NCBI RefSeq assembly: GCF_003721515.1
Contig: NZ_RJJD01000006.1
Span: 1 to 40,769, forward strand
DNA: 40,769 nucleotides
From: Rufibacter latericius
Lineage (GTDB): Bacteria; Bacteroidota; Bacteroidia; Cytophagales; Hymenobacteraceae
Direction: 5' to 3'
Shown here: positions 14,555 through 21,307 of the stretch, one piece after another
Layout: each line of letters starts with the position of its first letter
Position numbering within the stretch: position 1 is the stretch's first letter
Position numbers and translations under genes: made by a program
The notes under the pieces: model-generated
Database searches by the model: none
The model's input: the letters and a program-made list of their open reading frames with translations, nothing else
Told to the model about the DNA's origin: nothing

Positions 14555-14697
14555 GGGGGAGCATTAAGCAACTATGGAGCTTGCAAACCGGATTAGCTGG
14601 ATAAGTCCCAGCATAAGTTACTAAGCGACCTTGTGCAGTGGTCAATATGCACGAGGTAGGCACTGCAAAACCAAAAGCGAGATAGTTGTGCTCCCCC
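14555..14697 (+). ncRNA. 3' domain of the structured RNA, closed by a 16-bp helix
   Basis: GGGGGAGCA (14555-14563) pairs with TGCTCCCCC (14689-14697), and CAACTAT (14569-14575) with ATAGTTG (14682-14688), separated by a 5-nt bulge on one side. Inside are GCTGG/CCAGC (14596-14612) and a 9-bp helix 14629-14637/14648-14656. GCAGTG (14635-14640) can also pair with CACTGC (14661-14666), which suggests a pseudoknot or switch. The C-rich 3' strand is followed by TTAAGTTTTTG, so the domain may also end transcription. Confidence 0.6.
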
Positions 14698-14713
14698 CAT
14701 TAAGTTTTTGAAT

Positions 14714-15220
14714 ATGGCAGCACCGAAAGAGAATAAGAATGCAGTTGGTAATAGTGGAGGCGCCCCGTCTCTTTACAGGCCGGAGTATGCCCACCAAGCC
14801 TATAAGCTTTGCCTTTTAGGTGCTACAGATGCAGACCTAGCCAATTTCTTTGAGGTTGCCGAATCCACCATCAACAATTGGAAGAAGGAGGAAATTGAGT
14901 TTTTGGAGTCCATAAAAAAGGGGAAGGATTTGGCAGACGCAGAAATTGCCGAAAGCCTTTACCATCGGGCAAGAGGCTACTCCCACCCAGAGGACAAGTT
15001 CTTTGTGATTGAGGGTTCTGTAGTTGTGGAGCCCACCACCAAGCACTATCCTCCGGACACCACAGCCGCCATCTTCTGGTTGAAAAACCGCAAGCCTAAA
15101 ACTTGGAGAGATAAGCAGGAGGTGGAGCATAGTGGTGAATTGCCAGTGATCCAAGCGGAGGTTAGAATCCTGCCTTCTGAGGCAAAGATCGCCTCCAGTG
15201 AGAAAGACGTTAGCCTGTAA
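14714..15220 (+). CDS. terS: Terminase small subunit
   Basis: The ATG at 14714 (MAAPKENKNAVGN) is preferred over an upstream in-frame TTG. The 168-aa protein recognises the packaging site and presents DNA to the large subunit. An HTH lies at about 34-58 (LLGATDADLANFFEVAESTI, then NNWKKE), followed by a coiled oligomerisation region and the conserved PDTTAAIFWLKNRKPKTWRD motif near 115-134. It ends in the TAATG overlap with the large subunit gene. Confidence 0.88.
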   Translation: MAAPKENKNAVGNSGGAPSLYRPEYAHQAYKLCLLGATDADLANFFEVAESTINNWKKEEIEFLESIKKGKDLADAEIAESLYHRARGYSHPEDKFFVIEGSVVVEPTTKHYPPDTTAAIFWLKNRKPKTWRDKQEVEHSGELPVIQAEVRILPSEAKIASSEKDVSL

Positions 15221-16404
15221 TGTTTGAGACCTCCGTATTGTACGAAGCCAACTACAACGCCACTGCTCAGGTAGTGGTGGATCAGGGCGGCACCAGCTCG
15301 GGGAAGACCTACAACATCCTGCAGGTGCTCTTCACCAAACTATCCGAGCGGCCGCGCAAGGTCTGCACCGTGGTAGGGCAGGACATCCCCAACCTGAAAG
15401 CCGGTGCGCTCCGTGATGCCCTTGAGATCTACGACAACACGGCAACGCTCCAGCGGCTCATCAAGTCCTACAACAAGTCAGACCGGATCTTCACCTTCAA
15501 CAACGGCTCCATCATGGAGTTCAAGTCGTATGACGGGCCGCAGGATGCCAAGTCAGGGAAGCGGGATTACCTGTTTGTGAACGAGGCCAACGGGGTGGAG
15601 TACCTGATCTGGAAGGAGCTGTTCCTTCGTACCCGTATCCAGTCCTACATTGACTACAACCCCAATGCTGAGTTCTGGGTGCATGAGCACCTGATCGGCA
15701 AGCCCTTCGTGCAGACGTTCATCTCTGACCACCGGCACAACCCTTTCCTCTCCGATATGCAGCGGGCCACCATTGAGGCCTTGCGTGACGAAGACGAGGA
15801 GCTTTGGCGGGTGTATGCCCGAGGGCTCACCGGCAAGATTGAAGGACTGGTACTGCGCAACTGGTCCCTCTGCGATGAGATTCCGGCAGACGCAAAGCAC
15901 ATCGGCACCGGCATGGACTTCGGCTTCACCAATGACCCGACGGGAGTGCCTGATGTCTACATGCAGAACGGGGAGCTGTGGGTGGATGAGCTCATGTACG
16001 ACCATGGCCTGACGAACCCGGCCATCTGCAAGCGGTTGGATGAGCTGGGCTTTGACCGGCGCAAGGACATCATAGCGGATTCCTCAGAGCCAAAGTCAAT
16101 CCGGGAGATCAAAGACATGGGCTTTAGGATCGAGGGCGCGATGAAAGGCCCTGACAGCATCCTGAACGGCATTGATATCCTGAAGCGCTACCACATCAAC
16201 GTGACCCGCCGGAGCGTGAACCTCAGGAAAGAACTGAACAACTACAAGTGGAAGGTGGATAAAGCCACGGGCAAGCCCACCAACGAACCCATTGACGCCT
16301 TCAACCACTTGATAGATCCGCTTCGCTACGTGGCCCTGAACAAAATAGGCAAACCGACCAATGCCCCGATCCAGAACAGAATGAAAAAAGCATCCAAACG
16401 ATGA
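15220..16404 (+). CDS. terL: Terminase large subunit (PBSX/Terminase_3 type)
   Basis: The 394-aa packaging motor has an ATPase domain with Walker A GGTSSGKT (23-30) and Walker B YLFVNEA (117-123), and an RNase H-like nuclease domain with acidic residues D233 in GMDFGFTNDPTG, D287 in IIADSSEPKSI and the terminal DAFNHLIDPLRYV (D359, D366). This matches PBSX-type terminases, which package by headful or cos mechanisms. Length is typical. Translation is coupled to terS. Confidence 0.97.
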   Translation: MFETSVLYEANYNATAQVVVDQGGTSSGKTYNILQVLFTKLSERPRKVCTVVGQDIPNLKAGALRDALEIYDNTATLQRLIKSYNKSDRIFTFNNGSIMEFKSYDGPQDAKSGKRDYLFVNEANGVEYLIWKELFLRTRIQSYIDYNPNAEFWVHEHLIGKPFVQTFISDHRHNPFLSDMQRATIEALRDEDEELWRVYARGLTGKIEGLVLRNWSLCDEIPADAKHIGTGMDFGFTNDPTGVPDVYMQNGELWVDELMYDHGLTNPAICKRLDELGFDRRKDIIADSSEPKSIREIKDMGFRIEGAMKGPDSILNGIDILKRYHINVTRRSVNLRKELNNYKWKVDKATGKPTNEPIDAFNHLIDPLRYVALNKIGKPTNAPIQNRMKKASKR

Positions 16405-16922
16405 AGAACCTAGAACTACACGCCGCCTCGGGCGAATCACTGACCGTGCAGGTGCCTACCCATTGGGGGCAGGTGACCCTTCGCACCTTTCTGGAATTGC
16501 AGGGGAAGAGCCAGCCTGAGCAGTTCGCCTTGCTGTGCGGCATTACCCTTGACCAGTACTTTGCCCTGAGCAGCAACGCCGTAGAAGCCATTGCCGCCGT
16601 TCTCTCCTTCATCGCAGAGGAGCCGTTGGAAGAGGAAGGGCTTGACTACCCCAAGAACCTCGGCGCGGAAAGCATAGGCCAAATGGAGCTTGCCAAGAAA
16701 GCCATCCAGGACACGGCAGAGTTTGGCGAGTTCGCCGCCATCCCTTACCTGTACGCCATCTATATGCGGCCGGAGAGGATTGACTTCCTTTCTGCCTTCG
16801 TGCATGGGTTCCCGGAAGACCTTGCCAACGAGGTCAGGGACTTGCCAGTTACGGAGGTGTTGGGCCCTTCGGTTTTTTTTTGGGCCAAGTACTTGAGATC
16901 GCTGCCAAGTACGGCCGTTTAG
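16401..16922 (+). CDS. Probable tail assembly chaperone, N-terminal product (gpG-like)
   Basis: The 173-aa product overlaps terL by 4 bases. It begins with a short beta region (LTVQVPTHWGQVTLRTFLEL) and continues with helices (PEQFALLCGITLDQYFALSS), a pattern seen in Bacteroidota phage tail-assembly chaperones. Just before its end it crosses a T9 tract (16873-16881), and a second frame in the -1 register continues to 17146. This is the arrangement of lambda G/GT and related chaperones, which bind the tape measure protein. Assignment rests on organisation more than on sequence identity. Confidence 0.6.
   Translation: MKNLELHAASGESLTVQVPTHWGQVTLRTFLELQGKSQPEQFALLCGITLDQYFALSSNAVEAIAAVLSFIAEEPLEEEGLDYPKNLGAESIGQMELAKKAIQDTAEFGEFAAIPYLYAIYMRPERIDFLSAFVHGFPEDLANEVRDLPVTEVLGPSVFFWAKYLRSLPSTAV
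16873..16881 (+). other. T9 slippery site for -1 frameshift
   Basis: In the upstream frame the codons read GTT TTT TTT TGG, so T TTT TTT is an ideal X XXY YYZ heptamer for -1 ribosomal slippage; a homopolymer of nine could also allow transcriptional slippage. Slippage joins the 16401 frame to the frame ending at 17146. The repeat GCCAAGTAC (16884 and 16904) and GGCC complements just downstream may form a stimulatory structure. Confidence 0.55.
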
Positions 16923-17146
16923 TTTACCGTGAGCCGGAACCGGAATACGTGGCAGCCGGGTTTGACACGCTGAACGATTTTGGTTTTTACGGACAGTTGA
17001 TAACGAGGCACACTGACTGGCAAGCGAGAAAGGATATGCTGAAGATTCCCGCCGACTACCATTACCTAGAGCTTGTTCATGAGGCAAGGGTTAACGACTG
17101 TCAGAAGAATTTGCAGGAGATACAGAAGAATAAGGATAATCGGTAA
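16880..17146 (+). CDS. Frameshift extension of tail assembly chaperone (gpT-like domain)
   Basis: This frame has no ATG near its beginning; its first possible initiator is the TTG within the slippery site. Reading through by -1 frameshift appends about 88 residues (GQVLEIAAKYGRLVYREPEP..., then ARKDMLKIPADYHYLELVHE) to the upstream product, giving about 248 aa. The MLKIPADYHYLELVHEA segment resembles the conserved end of gpT-type extensions. Independent translation from TTG is the alternative. Confidence 0.6.
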   Translation: MGQVLEIAAKYGRLVYREPEPEYVAAGFDTLNDFGFYGQLITRHTDWQARKDMLKIPADYHYLELVHEARVNDCQKNLQEIQKNKDNR

Positions 17147-17163
17147 GATGCTTGGTTTTTATA

Positions 17164-17182
17164 TTAGCGTTCGCTAACTTTG
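17164..17182 (+). promoter_or_regulatory. Promoter with overlapping palindromic operator
   Basis: TAACTTTG (17175-17182) is an exact TAnnTTTG -7 element and lies 23 bp ahead of the next gene's ATG. The perfect palindrome TTAGCG-TT-CGCTAA (17164-17177) overlaps it, as expected for a repressor site. It marks the start of a low-GC insert that contains its own small HTH gene, a candidate binder of this operator. Confidence 0.55.
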
Positions 17183-17204
17183 GGTATACTAAAAAGGTAA
17201 TACT

Positions 17205-17564
17205 ATGAAAATTAACGAATCAGTTTACGAAGAAAAACAACCTGAATCAGCGGAGGGAAATCTTTTGATGGTGATTGAATTTCCTTTCAGCACTGCTAAA
17301 TTCAGGGTTAAAGGTGAAGATGATTTTACAGATGAAGAAAGGGGAGACCTAACATGTATGAAGATCAAATGGGATTCCCCTTGGCTCCCAAACGTAGGCG
17401 ATTACATAACTTTGGATGAATTTGTAAAGCCAGAATATTGGAACATAAAAAAGTTTGAAAAGTACATGTCTTTTGTAGAAGACGAAGCTTTTGTAGTTAC
17501 TCAGAGATATTTTGGAAACGGGAAATTGCAATTATACATATCCCCTGAACCCCGCAATGACTAG
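17205..17564 (+). CDS. Hypothetical protein of low-GC insert
   Basis: The 119-aa protein is acidic and appears beta-rich (LLMVIEFPFSTAKFRVKGED, EAFVVTQRYFGNGKLQLYIS). Base composition is clearly more AT-rich than the surrounding packaging and tail genes, and it has its own promoter, so it is probably a moron (independently acquired cassette). It overlaps the HTH gene by 8 bases. No family recognised; a toxin-antitoxin pair with the HTH protein was considered but no toxin motif is visible. Confidence 0.65.
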   Translation: MKINESVYEEKQPESAEGNLLMVIEFPFSTAKFRVKGEDDFTDEERGDLTCMKIKWDSPWLPNVGDYITLDEFVKPEYWNIKKFEKYMSFVEDEAFVVTQRYFGNGKLQLYISPEPRND

Positions 17565-17739
17565 TAGCGAAGTTAAAGCCCTTCGCACCCATCATGGGCT
17601 AACCCAAAAGCAACTAGCAGAGGCTATTGGGGTTAAGGTGACCAAGATAAGCGAATGGGAAAACGGGCGATACCAAAGCATTAGCCCCGTGTACCAAAAG
17701 CTTTTGAAAGAATATTTTACATCTCTGGATAAATCATAA
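17557..17739 (+). CDS. Small XRE-family HTH regulator
   Basis: The ATG at 17557 overlaps the previous stop; an upstream TTG frame start is unlikely. The 60-aa product is essentially a single XRE/Cro-type HTH: ALRTHHGLTQKQLAEAIGVK, then VTKISEWENGRYQSISP. The small size and location suggest autoregulation through the palindrome at 17164-17177. It could also act on phage late promoters. Confidence 0.82.
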   Translation: MTSSEVKALRTHHGLTQKQLAEAIGVKVTKISEWENGRYQSISPVYQKLLKEYFTSLDKS

Positions 17740-17742
17740 TAT

Positions 17743-17934
17743 ATGGCAAAGCTTAAGGTTCATTACCAAAATGAGCATGGGAAATCATCCTGCGGGAAAG
17801 GTACAGCTCGGCTAGATGGGAATAGAGAAAATATAACCTGTGGTATATGTCAATCCCTTTTGTCAACTGAAGACTACTACAGAAAATCTCGTCAGGCTGT
17901 AGCCGACTATTTTAACAAGCACTGGCAAGATTAA
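17743..17934 (+). CDS. Small Cys-containing protein, possible zinc knuckle
   Basis: The 63-aa basic protein has cysteines in SSCGKG and ITCGICQSLL, a spacing compatible with one zinc site. It follows the HTH gene by 3 bases in the low-GC insert. The C-terminus is helical (RQAVADYFNKHWQD). Function unknown. Confidence 0.6.
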   Translation: MAKLKVHYQNEHGKSSCGKGTARLDGNRENITCGICQSLLSTEDYYRKSRQAVADYFNKHWQD

Positions 17935-17971
17935 ACCAATGCTTTAAGAAAAAACGCATACCTCTTTCTTT

Positions 17972-18010
17972 TAGATAGCTTTATCTAGGCTTTGAATCTA
18001 CGTATTTTTG
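17972..18010 (+). promoter_or_regulatory. Putative promoter of tail genes with inverted repeat
   Basis: TATTTTTG (18003-18010) fits TAnnTTTG and lies 17 bp before the start at 18028. The inverted repeat TAGATA-4 bp-TATCTA (17972-17987) covers the region where a -33 element would be. It restarts transcription after the low-GC insert, so tail genes need not depend on read-through. Confidence 0.45.
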
Positions 18011-18027
18011 CTTATACAATTAGGCAA

Positions 18028-18456
18028 ATGACGTACAGCGAGATCAGGTTCATCATAAAGCAAACAGCAGAAGCCCTCCTTGCCGAATTAGGCGGGGTAG
18101 GGCTTTTCCATTATGGCCGGGAGTCTCAGCACCCCTTGGAAGGCTACAACCAACCCATGCCCCAGATATGGATGGACCCGCTTCAGGACACCACCAATTA
18201 CGGAACAGGTGCCCGGAACTACCCGATAACAGTTGGCTTCTTTGAGCAGGACAAATCTAGTTCCAACGCCGAAGAGCAAGCAGCCTTGGTAGAAAAGATG
18301 CAGGTGCTTTCCGATAAGTTCTTTACCCGCCTGTCTGAGCATGATGAGTTTGAGGACATCACCGTAAGGCGCACGCCCCTTTATCGGCATACCCAAGCCA
18401 TGCTCACCGGCGTGGTTTCCAGCTTCACCATCACCACATCTGCAAGGCTATGCTAA
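18028..18456 (+). CDS. Probable tail completion / minor tail protein
   Basis: The ATG at 18028 (MTYSEIRFIIKQTAEALLAE) is preferred to an upstream TTG frame start. The 142-aa product shows a helix, then a beta-rich region (NYPITVGFFEQDKSSSNAEE) and a C-terminal strand pair (AMLTGVVSSFTITTSARLC), an architecture like tail terminator proteins. Its position before an HK97 gp10-like gene supports a head-tail interface role. This is inference from layout. Confidence 0.5.
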   Translation: MTYSEIRFIIKQTAEALLAELGGVGLFHYGRESQHPLEGYNQPMPQIWMDPLQDTTNYGTGARNYPITVGFFEQDKSSSNAEEQAALVEKMQVLSDKFFTRLSEHDEFEDITVRRTPLYRHTQAMLTGVVSSFTITTSARLC

Positions 18457-18956
18457 TGGCTACGGCTGCCATACTGCAGGAGTACGGCCGGAAGTGGGTT
18501 GCCATGATTCAGGAGAACATCCTGAGCTATGACACCAAGAACTACATCCCGCTTGCCGAGCGCCAGAAGATGGCCGCTTCTATCCGCTCTGAGGTGACCA
18601 AGGAAGGGCTGACCATCTACGGCGGAGAGTGGGTGTTCACCTACGAGTACGGCCGCGGGCCTACGGTGAACGACGGTGACGGTGCGGTAAGGAGGAACGC
18701 CCTGGCTTTCATCCGGGAGGAGGGCATACAGCCCAAGGGACTGCTTGCGGATGGCTCACCCATGGACCAGGAGACGTTGGCCTTCTTCGTGTCACGCAAG
18801 ATTCACCAGCAGGGCACGCTGCTTTACCGCACCCAGACCCAATCCGGCGTGCTCAGTGACGTGATCAACGAGGGCAGCGTGCAGGAACTGGAGAGTAAGC
18901 TGTTCTTTGAGATCGGCACGGCAATCAGCTCAAGACTTTTAGAAGCGATACAATAA
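18456..18956 (+). CDS. HK97 gp10-like neck protein
   Basis: The 166-aa product starts at the ATG overlapping the previous stop (an ATG at 18450 is two codons upstream). It has an N-terminal helix (EYGRKWVAMIQENILSY), a middle GEWVFTYEYGRGPT segment and FFVSRKIHQQGTLLYR, a pattern typical of gp10-type tail completion proteins where full-length sequences read I..G...... It ends in a coupled overlap with the next gene. Confidence 0.55.
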   Translation: MATAAILQEYGRKWVAMIQENILSYDTKNYIPLAERQKMAASIRSEVTKEGLTIYGGEWVFTYEYGRGPTVNDGDGAVRRNALAFIREEGIQPKGLLADGSPMDQETLAFFVSRKIHQQGTLLYRTQTQSGVLSDVINEGSVQELESKLFFEIGTAISSRLLEAIQ

Positions 18957-20209
18957 TGGCGAAAGTAACCATCAGGTATACCTATGACGATATCGGGTAT
19001 AGGGTAGAGTTCGATACCGTCACCAAAGAGTTGGACGTGGTGCAGGATAGTTCCTTTCCCGCCCCCGGCCAACTGGTGGTCAACGGCGTGGAGTTTGGCC
19101 AGTACATCTACAGTAAGTGCGATGGCAGCACCCTTGACCGCCTACGCTTTGACGGGGGGAGCAGTGTGGAGTATGCCCCGGAGCTGAACAGTTCCCAATG
19201 CACCTACACGCCACCGGCTGACGGCACCTTTATCCGGAATGACTGCCAGGGCTTTGACCTGTACCAGGTAGTGGCCAACGGAACCGGCGGGGAGAGATGG
19301 GGCGCACTGGTGCAGACCAATAGCGTAGCATGCGGTTACGTGGCCCCGGTGATAAGGGGTTGCACCAATCCCGCGGCCTCCAACTACAACCCCAGCGCCA
19401 CGGTAGACGATGGCACCTGTGTGCTGCCTCCACCTCCGCCTGCGGAGTACCATGCGGTAGGCGGCGTGCTGCCTAACCCCATTGAGTACCTCATTGACGT
19501 AGACCCATTGCTGGAAGGGCTGCCCAAGAAGAACCACTTCATCAGGGCCACCATCCACCGGCAGGACGGAACCACGATTGGCACCATGCAGGGGCGCGTG
19601 CGCAACGGGAGGGCTACGCTGGACGTGTCTTCCTACCTGCGGCCTTTGGTGGGCACCGAGATCACCACGGCCCCCATGAACGTGTTTGAGCAGCCGGGGG
19701 CGGTGTATCCCTTTTTTGTCCGCTACAAAGAGCACTACAACGGCTTGGAGTCGGCAGAGGTGACGCTTGCCAATCCGCCGAGGTTGGCGGTAGAGGCTGC
19801 CCCAGATGATTATTCCGGAAGCCTGGAGCCCTACGTGCTGCGGGATAATGACCTGACCTCAGAAACTCTTAGGCCAGCTTTCACCACGCCTTACCTGAAC
19901 CCGGTTTGCTTCAGCGGCCTGCCTTTTGAGGTGAGCCTACTCATCGATAGCAGCATGGCCGGGAAGCCCATGTTCTTTGAGCGTCGCTACATCGATGCCT
20001 ACGGCTCGGAGCTGGAGATACTGAGCACGCCTATTCAGCCCGGTATGGTTGGGAAGATGGTGCGCCTCAGGATGGACCCTTTCCCGCTGGACTGCGGCTG
20101 GAAGGTGGAGCTCTCCATTGTGGATGAAGACCGTAGCTATAGGGGTTCCTGCCCTGTGGCGGAAGGTATCAAGATATTCGATAAGAGCTTTGACTTCACT
20201 TTTGAATAA
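18956..20209 (+). CDS. Virion/tail protein with NYNP..DDGTC repeat
   Basis: The 417-aa protein has an N-terminal beta domain (1-90), a CQGFDLYQVVANGTGGERWG segment (97-116) followed by TNSVACGY, then one GCTNPAASNYNPSATVDDGT unit plus Cys (135-155), a motif common in secreted Bacteroidota proteins with a probable Ca-binding DxDDGxC loop. A poly-Pro linker (158-162) leads to a beta-rich C-terminal region. In the tail module it is probably a structural tail or adsorption component. No enzymatic motif is visible. Confidence 0.65.
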   Translation: MAKVTIRYTYDDIGYRVEFDTVTKELDVVQDSSFPAPGQLVVNGVEFGQYIYSKCDGSTLDRLRFDGGSSVEYAPELNSSQCTYTPPADGTFIRNDCQGFDLYQVVANGTGGERWGALVQTNSVACGYVAPVIRGCTNPAASNYNPSATVDDGTCVLPPPPPAEYHAVGGVLPNPIEYLIDVDPLLEGLPKKNHFIRATIHRQDGTTIGTMQGRVRNGRATLDVSSYLRPLVGTEITTAPMNVFEQPGAVYPFFVRYKEHYNGLESAEVTLANPPRLAVEAAPDDYSGSLEPYVLRDNDLTSETLRPAFTTPYLNPVCFSGLPFEVSLLIDSSMAGKPMFFERRYIDAYGSELEILSTPIQPGMVGKMVRLRMDPFPLDCGWKVELSIVDEDRSYRGSCPVAEGIKIFDKSFDFTFE

Positions 20210-20210
20210 G

Positions 20211-20774
20211 ATGATTCCTGTTACCCAAGACATATTTATCAATGACCCTCAGGGTAGAGTTGGCAACTGCCTGCAAGCCTGTGTTGCTTCTATCTGCGAA
20301 ATGGAGTTGCAGGATGTTCCTCATTTTGCCGCTATGCCAGACCATTCATGGTTTGAGACAATGTGCAATTGGCTTCATGATAGAGGCTATGGATTTGAGG
20401 ACTTTGATACGGTAAATGACAGCACAGATTACATGCTTGTCATTGGGCCTTCCCCTAGGGGTGTTTCCCACGCGGTGGTTTATAAGGATGGGGAATTAGC
20501 CCACGACCCACATCCTTCAAGGAGTGGAATTCTGGAAGTGAAGTGGTGTGCCAGTATTTACAAAAGAAAAGAGAATACTATGAAAGCAGAAGGTTTAAGA
20601 CTCGGACAAACAGTTTACCACGAACAACTTTATAGCGGTCGTGAAGCAATGAAGATAGTTGGCTTGAGGGAAACAGAAGTTGAGTTGCTCGGAGACTATT
20701 CGGGCGGCACTCATAATGTAAGCCAAAAAGATTGGATGCCTATTGAAGGTGTGCTTTTAACAAAAAAGATGTAA
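20211..20774 (+). CDS. Papain-like (C39-type) cysteine protease-like protein
   Basis: The 187-aa protein starts at ATG 20211, one base after the previous stop. Residues 1-115 have a papain-fold pattern: GNCLQACVASICEM (C20/C24), SHAVVYKDGE (H87) and HDPHPSRSG (D99), which would form a Cys-His-Asp triad. Residues 124-187, beginning MKAEGLRLGQTVYHEQLYSG, look like a separate small beta domain. Its GC is lower than the tail genes around it, so it may be an inserted accessory gene rather than a virion component. Confidence 0.6.
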   Translation: MIPVTQDIFINDPQGRVGNCLQACVASICEMELQDVPHFAAMPDHSWFETMCNWLHDRGYGFEDFDTVNDSTDYMLVIGPSPRGVSHAVVYKDGELAHDPHPSRSGILEVKWCASIYKRKENTMKAEGLRLGQTVYHEQLYSGREAMKIVGLRETEVELLGDYSGGTHNVSQKDWMPIEGVLLTKKM

Positions 20775-20870
20775 GGATACATCGGCTTGAAAAGCAGCCT
20801 ACAGCCAGCTAGTGCACATTTTATGCAGAAGCCCGCTGTAGCTGAAAACAAAAATAATGTAAGGTTACAT
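20768..20870 (+). promoter_or_regulatory. Paired palindromes flanking a hairpin
   Basis: Two related palindromes, GATGTA-AGGA-TACATC (20768-20783, overlapping the stop codon) and ATGTAA-GG-TTACAT (20857-20870), enclose a 10-bp stem with one bulged C: CAGC(C)TACAGC (20795-20805) with GCTGTAGCTG (20835-20844). The gap of about 105 bp carries no gene. It could hold operators, a processing site or a regulatory RNA element ahead of the next tail gene. Confidence 0.4.
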
Positions 20871-20881
20871 CAATCAAATGG

Positions 20882-21307
20882 ATGAAGAAACTATCCCAAA
20901 CCCTGACCGTTGCCCTCTACCCGGTCTGCCCAGACAAAGGCGTATTCCTGCGCTGGAAGAACCAGCTCGGCGGCATTGACGGGTGGTTCTTCGGCGGCAA
21001 GAAAAGCACCCGCATGGACACCGAGAGCATCGCCACTGTGGTAAGCCATGATGGCCGCAAGGAACGCAGCACCGGCAAGGTGGCCCGCGAGTTCTGGACC
21101 GTGCGCTGCGGTGGTCTGACCGTTGACCAGGCAGAGGCAAAGCGGCAGCTTTACCAGAGCCCCCAGGTGCAGATGTGGAACCCGGACGGCTCCTTCACCG
21201 ATGTGGAGGTGGTGGCCGGTTCCTTCACCATCATCAACGAAAGCGAGAAGAAGCGGCTGGTGACGCTGGAAATCCTTCTGCCCAAACCTAACGCGCTGGT
21301 ACGATGA
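20882..21307 (+). CDS. Hypothetical tail-module protein
   Basis: The 141-aa product appears beta-rich (LTVALYPVCPDKGVFLRWKN, EVVAGSFTIINESEKKRLVT) with a GGIDGWFFGGKK loop. It overlaps the following large tail gene by 4 bases. It may be a small structural tail protein; no family was recognised with certainty. Confidence 0.55.
   Translation: MKKLSQTLTVALYPVCPDKGVFLRWKNQLGGIDGWFFGGKKSTRMDTESIATVVSHDGRKERSTGKVAREFWTVRCGGLTVDQAEAKRQLYQSPQVQMWNPDGSFTDVEVVAGSFTIINESEKKRLVTLEILLPKPNALVR

Larger units (their letters stand above)
13844..14709 (+). ncRNA. Candidate large ornate structured RNA (GOLLD/ROOL-like)
   Basis: About 0.95 kb between 13755 and 14713 has no credible gene but many strong helices. 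Examples: GCAGG/CCTGC (13898-13918), AGGCAA/TTGCCT (13927-13947), a 9-bp CCTCTTGGG (13961-13969) with CCCAAGAGG (14021-14029), CTCTC/GAGAG with nested ATCCA/TGGAT (14038-14079), GCAAACGA/TCGTTTGC (14339-14377), and the 3' domain at 14555-14697. Two tRNA-like domains are embedded. Size, prophage location next to terminase, and embedded tRNA-like parts match what is known of GOLLD and ROOL RNAs, but I cannot assign it to either family by eye. Exact ends are inferred from the promoter and final helix. Confidence 0.65.

Noticed and set aside
14064..14663. Open frames of 73 codons (+, 14064-14285) and 91 codons (-, 14388-14663) in the structured RNA region
   Set aside because: They have no start-region signals or recognisable domains, and they cut across strong RNA helices and the tRNA-like domains.
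17205..17739. Toxin-antitoxin pair (hypothetical protein plus small HTH)
   Set aside because: The gene arrangement and overlap are suggestive, but the first protein shows no toxin motif, so I call it only a low-GC insert with its own regulator.
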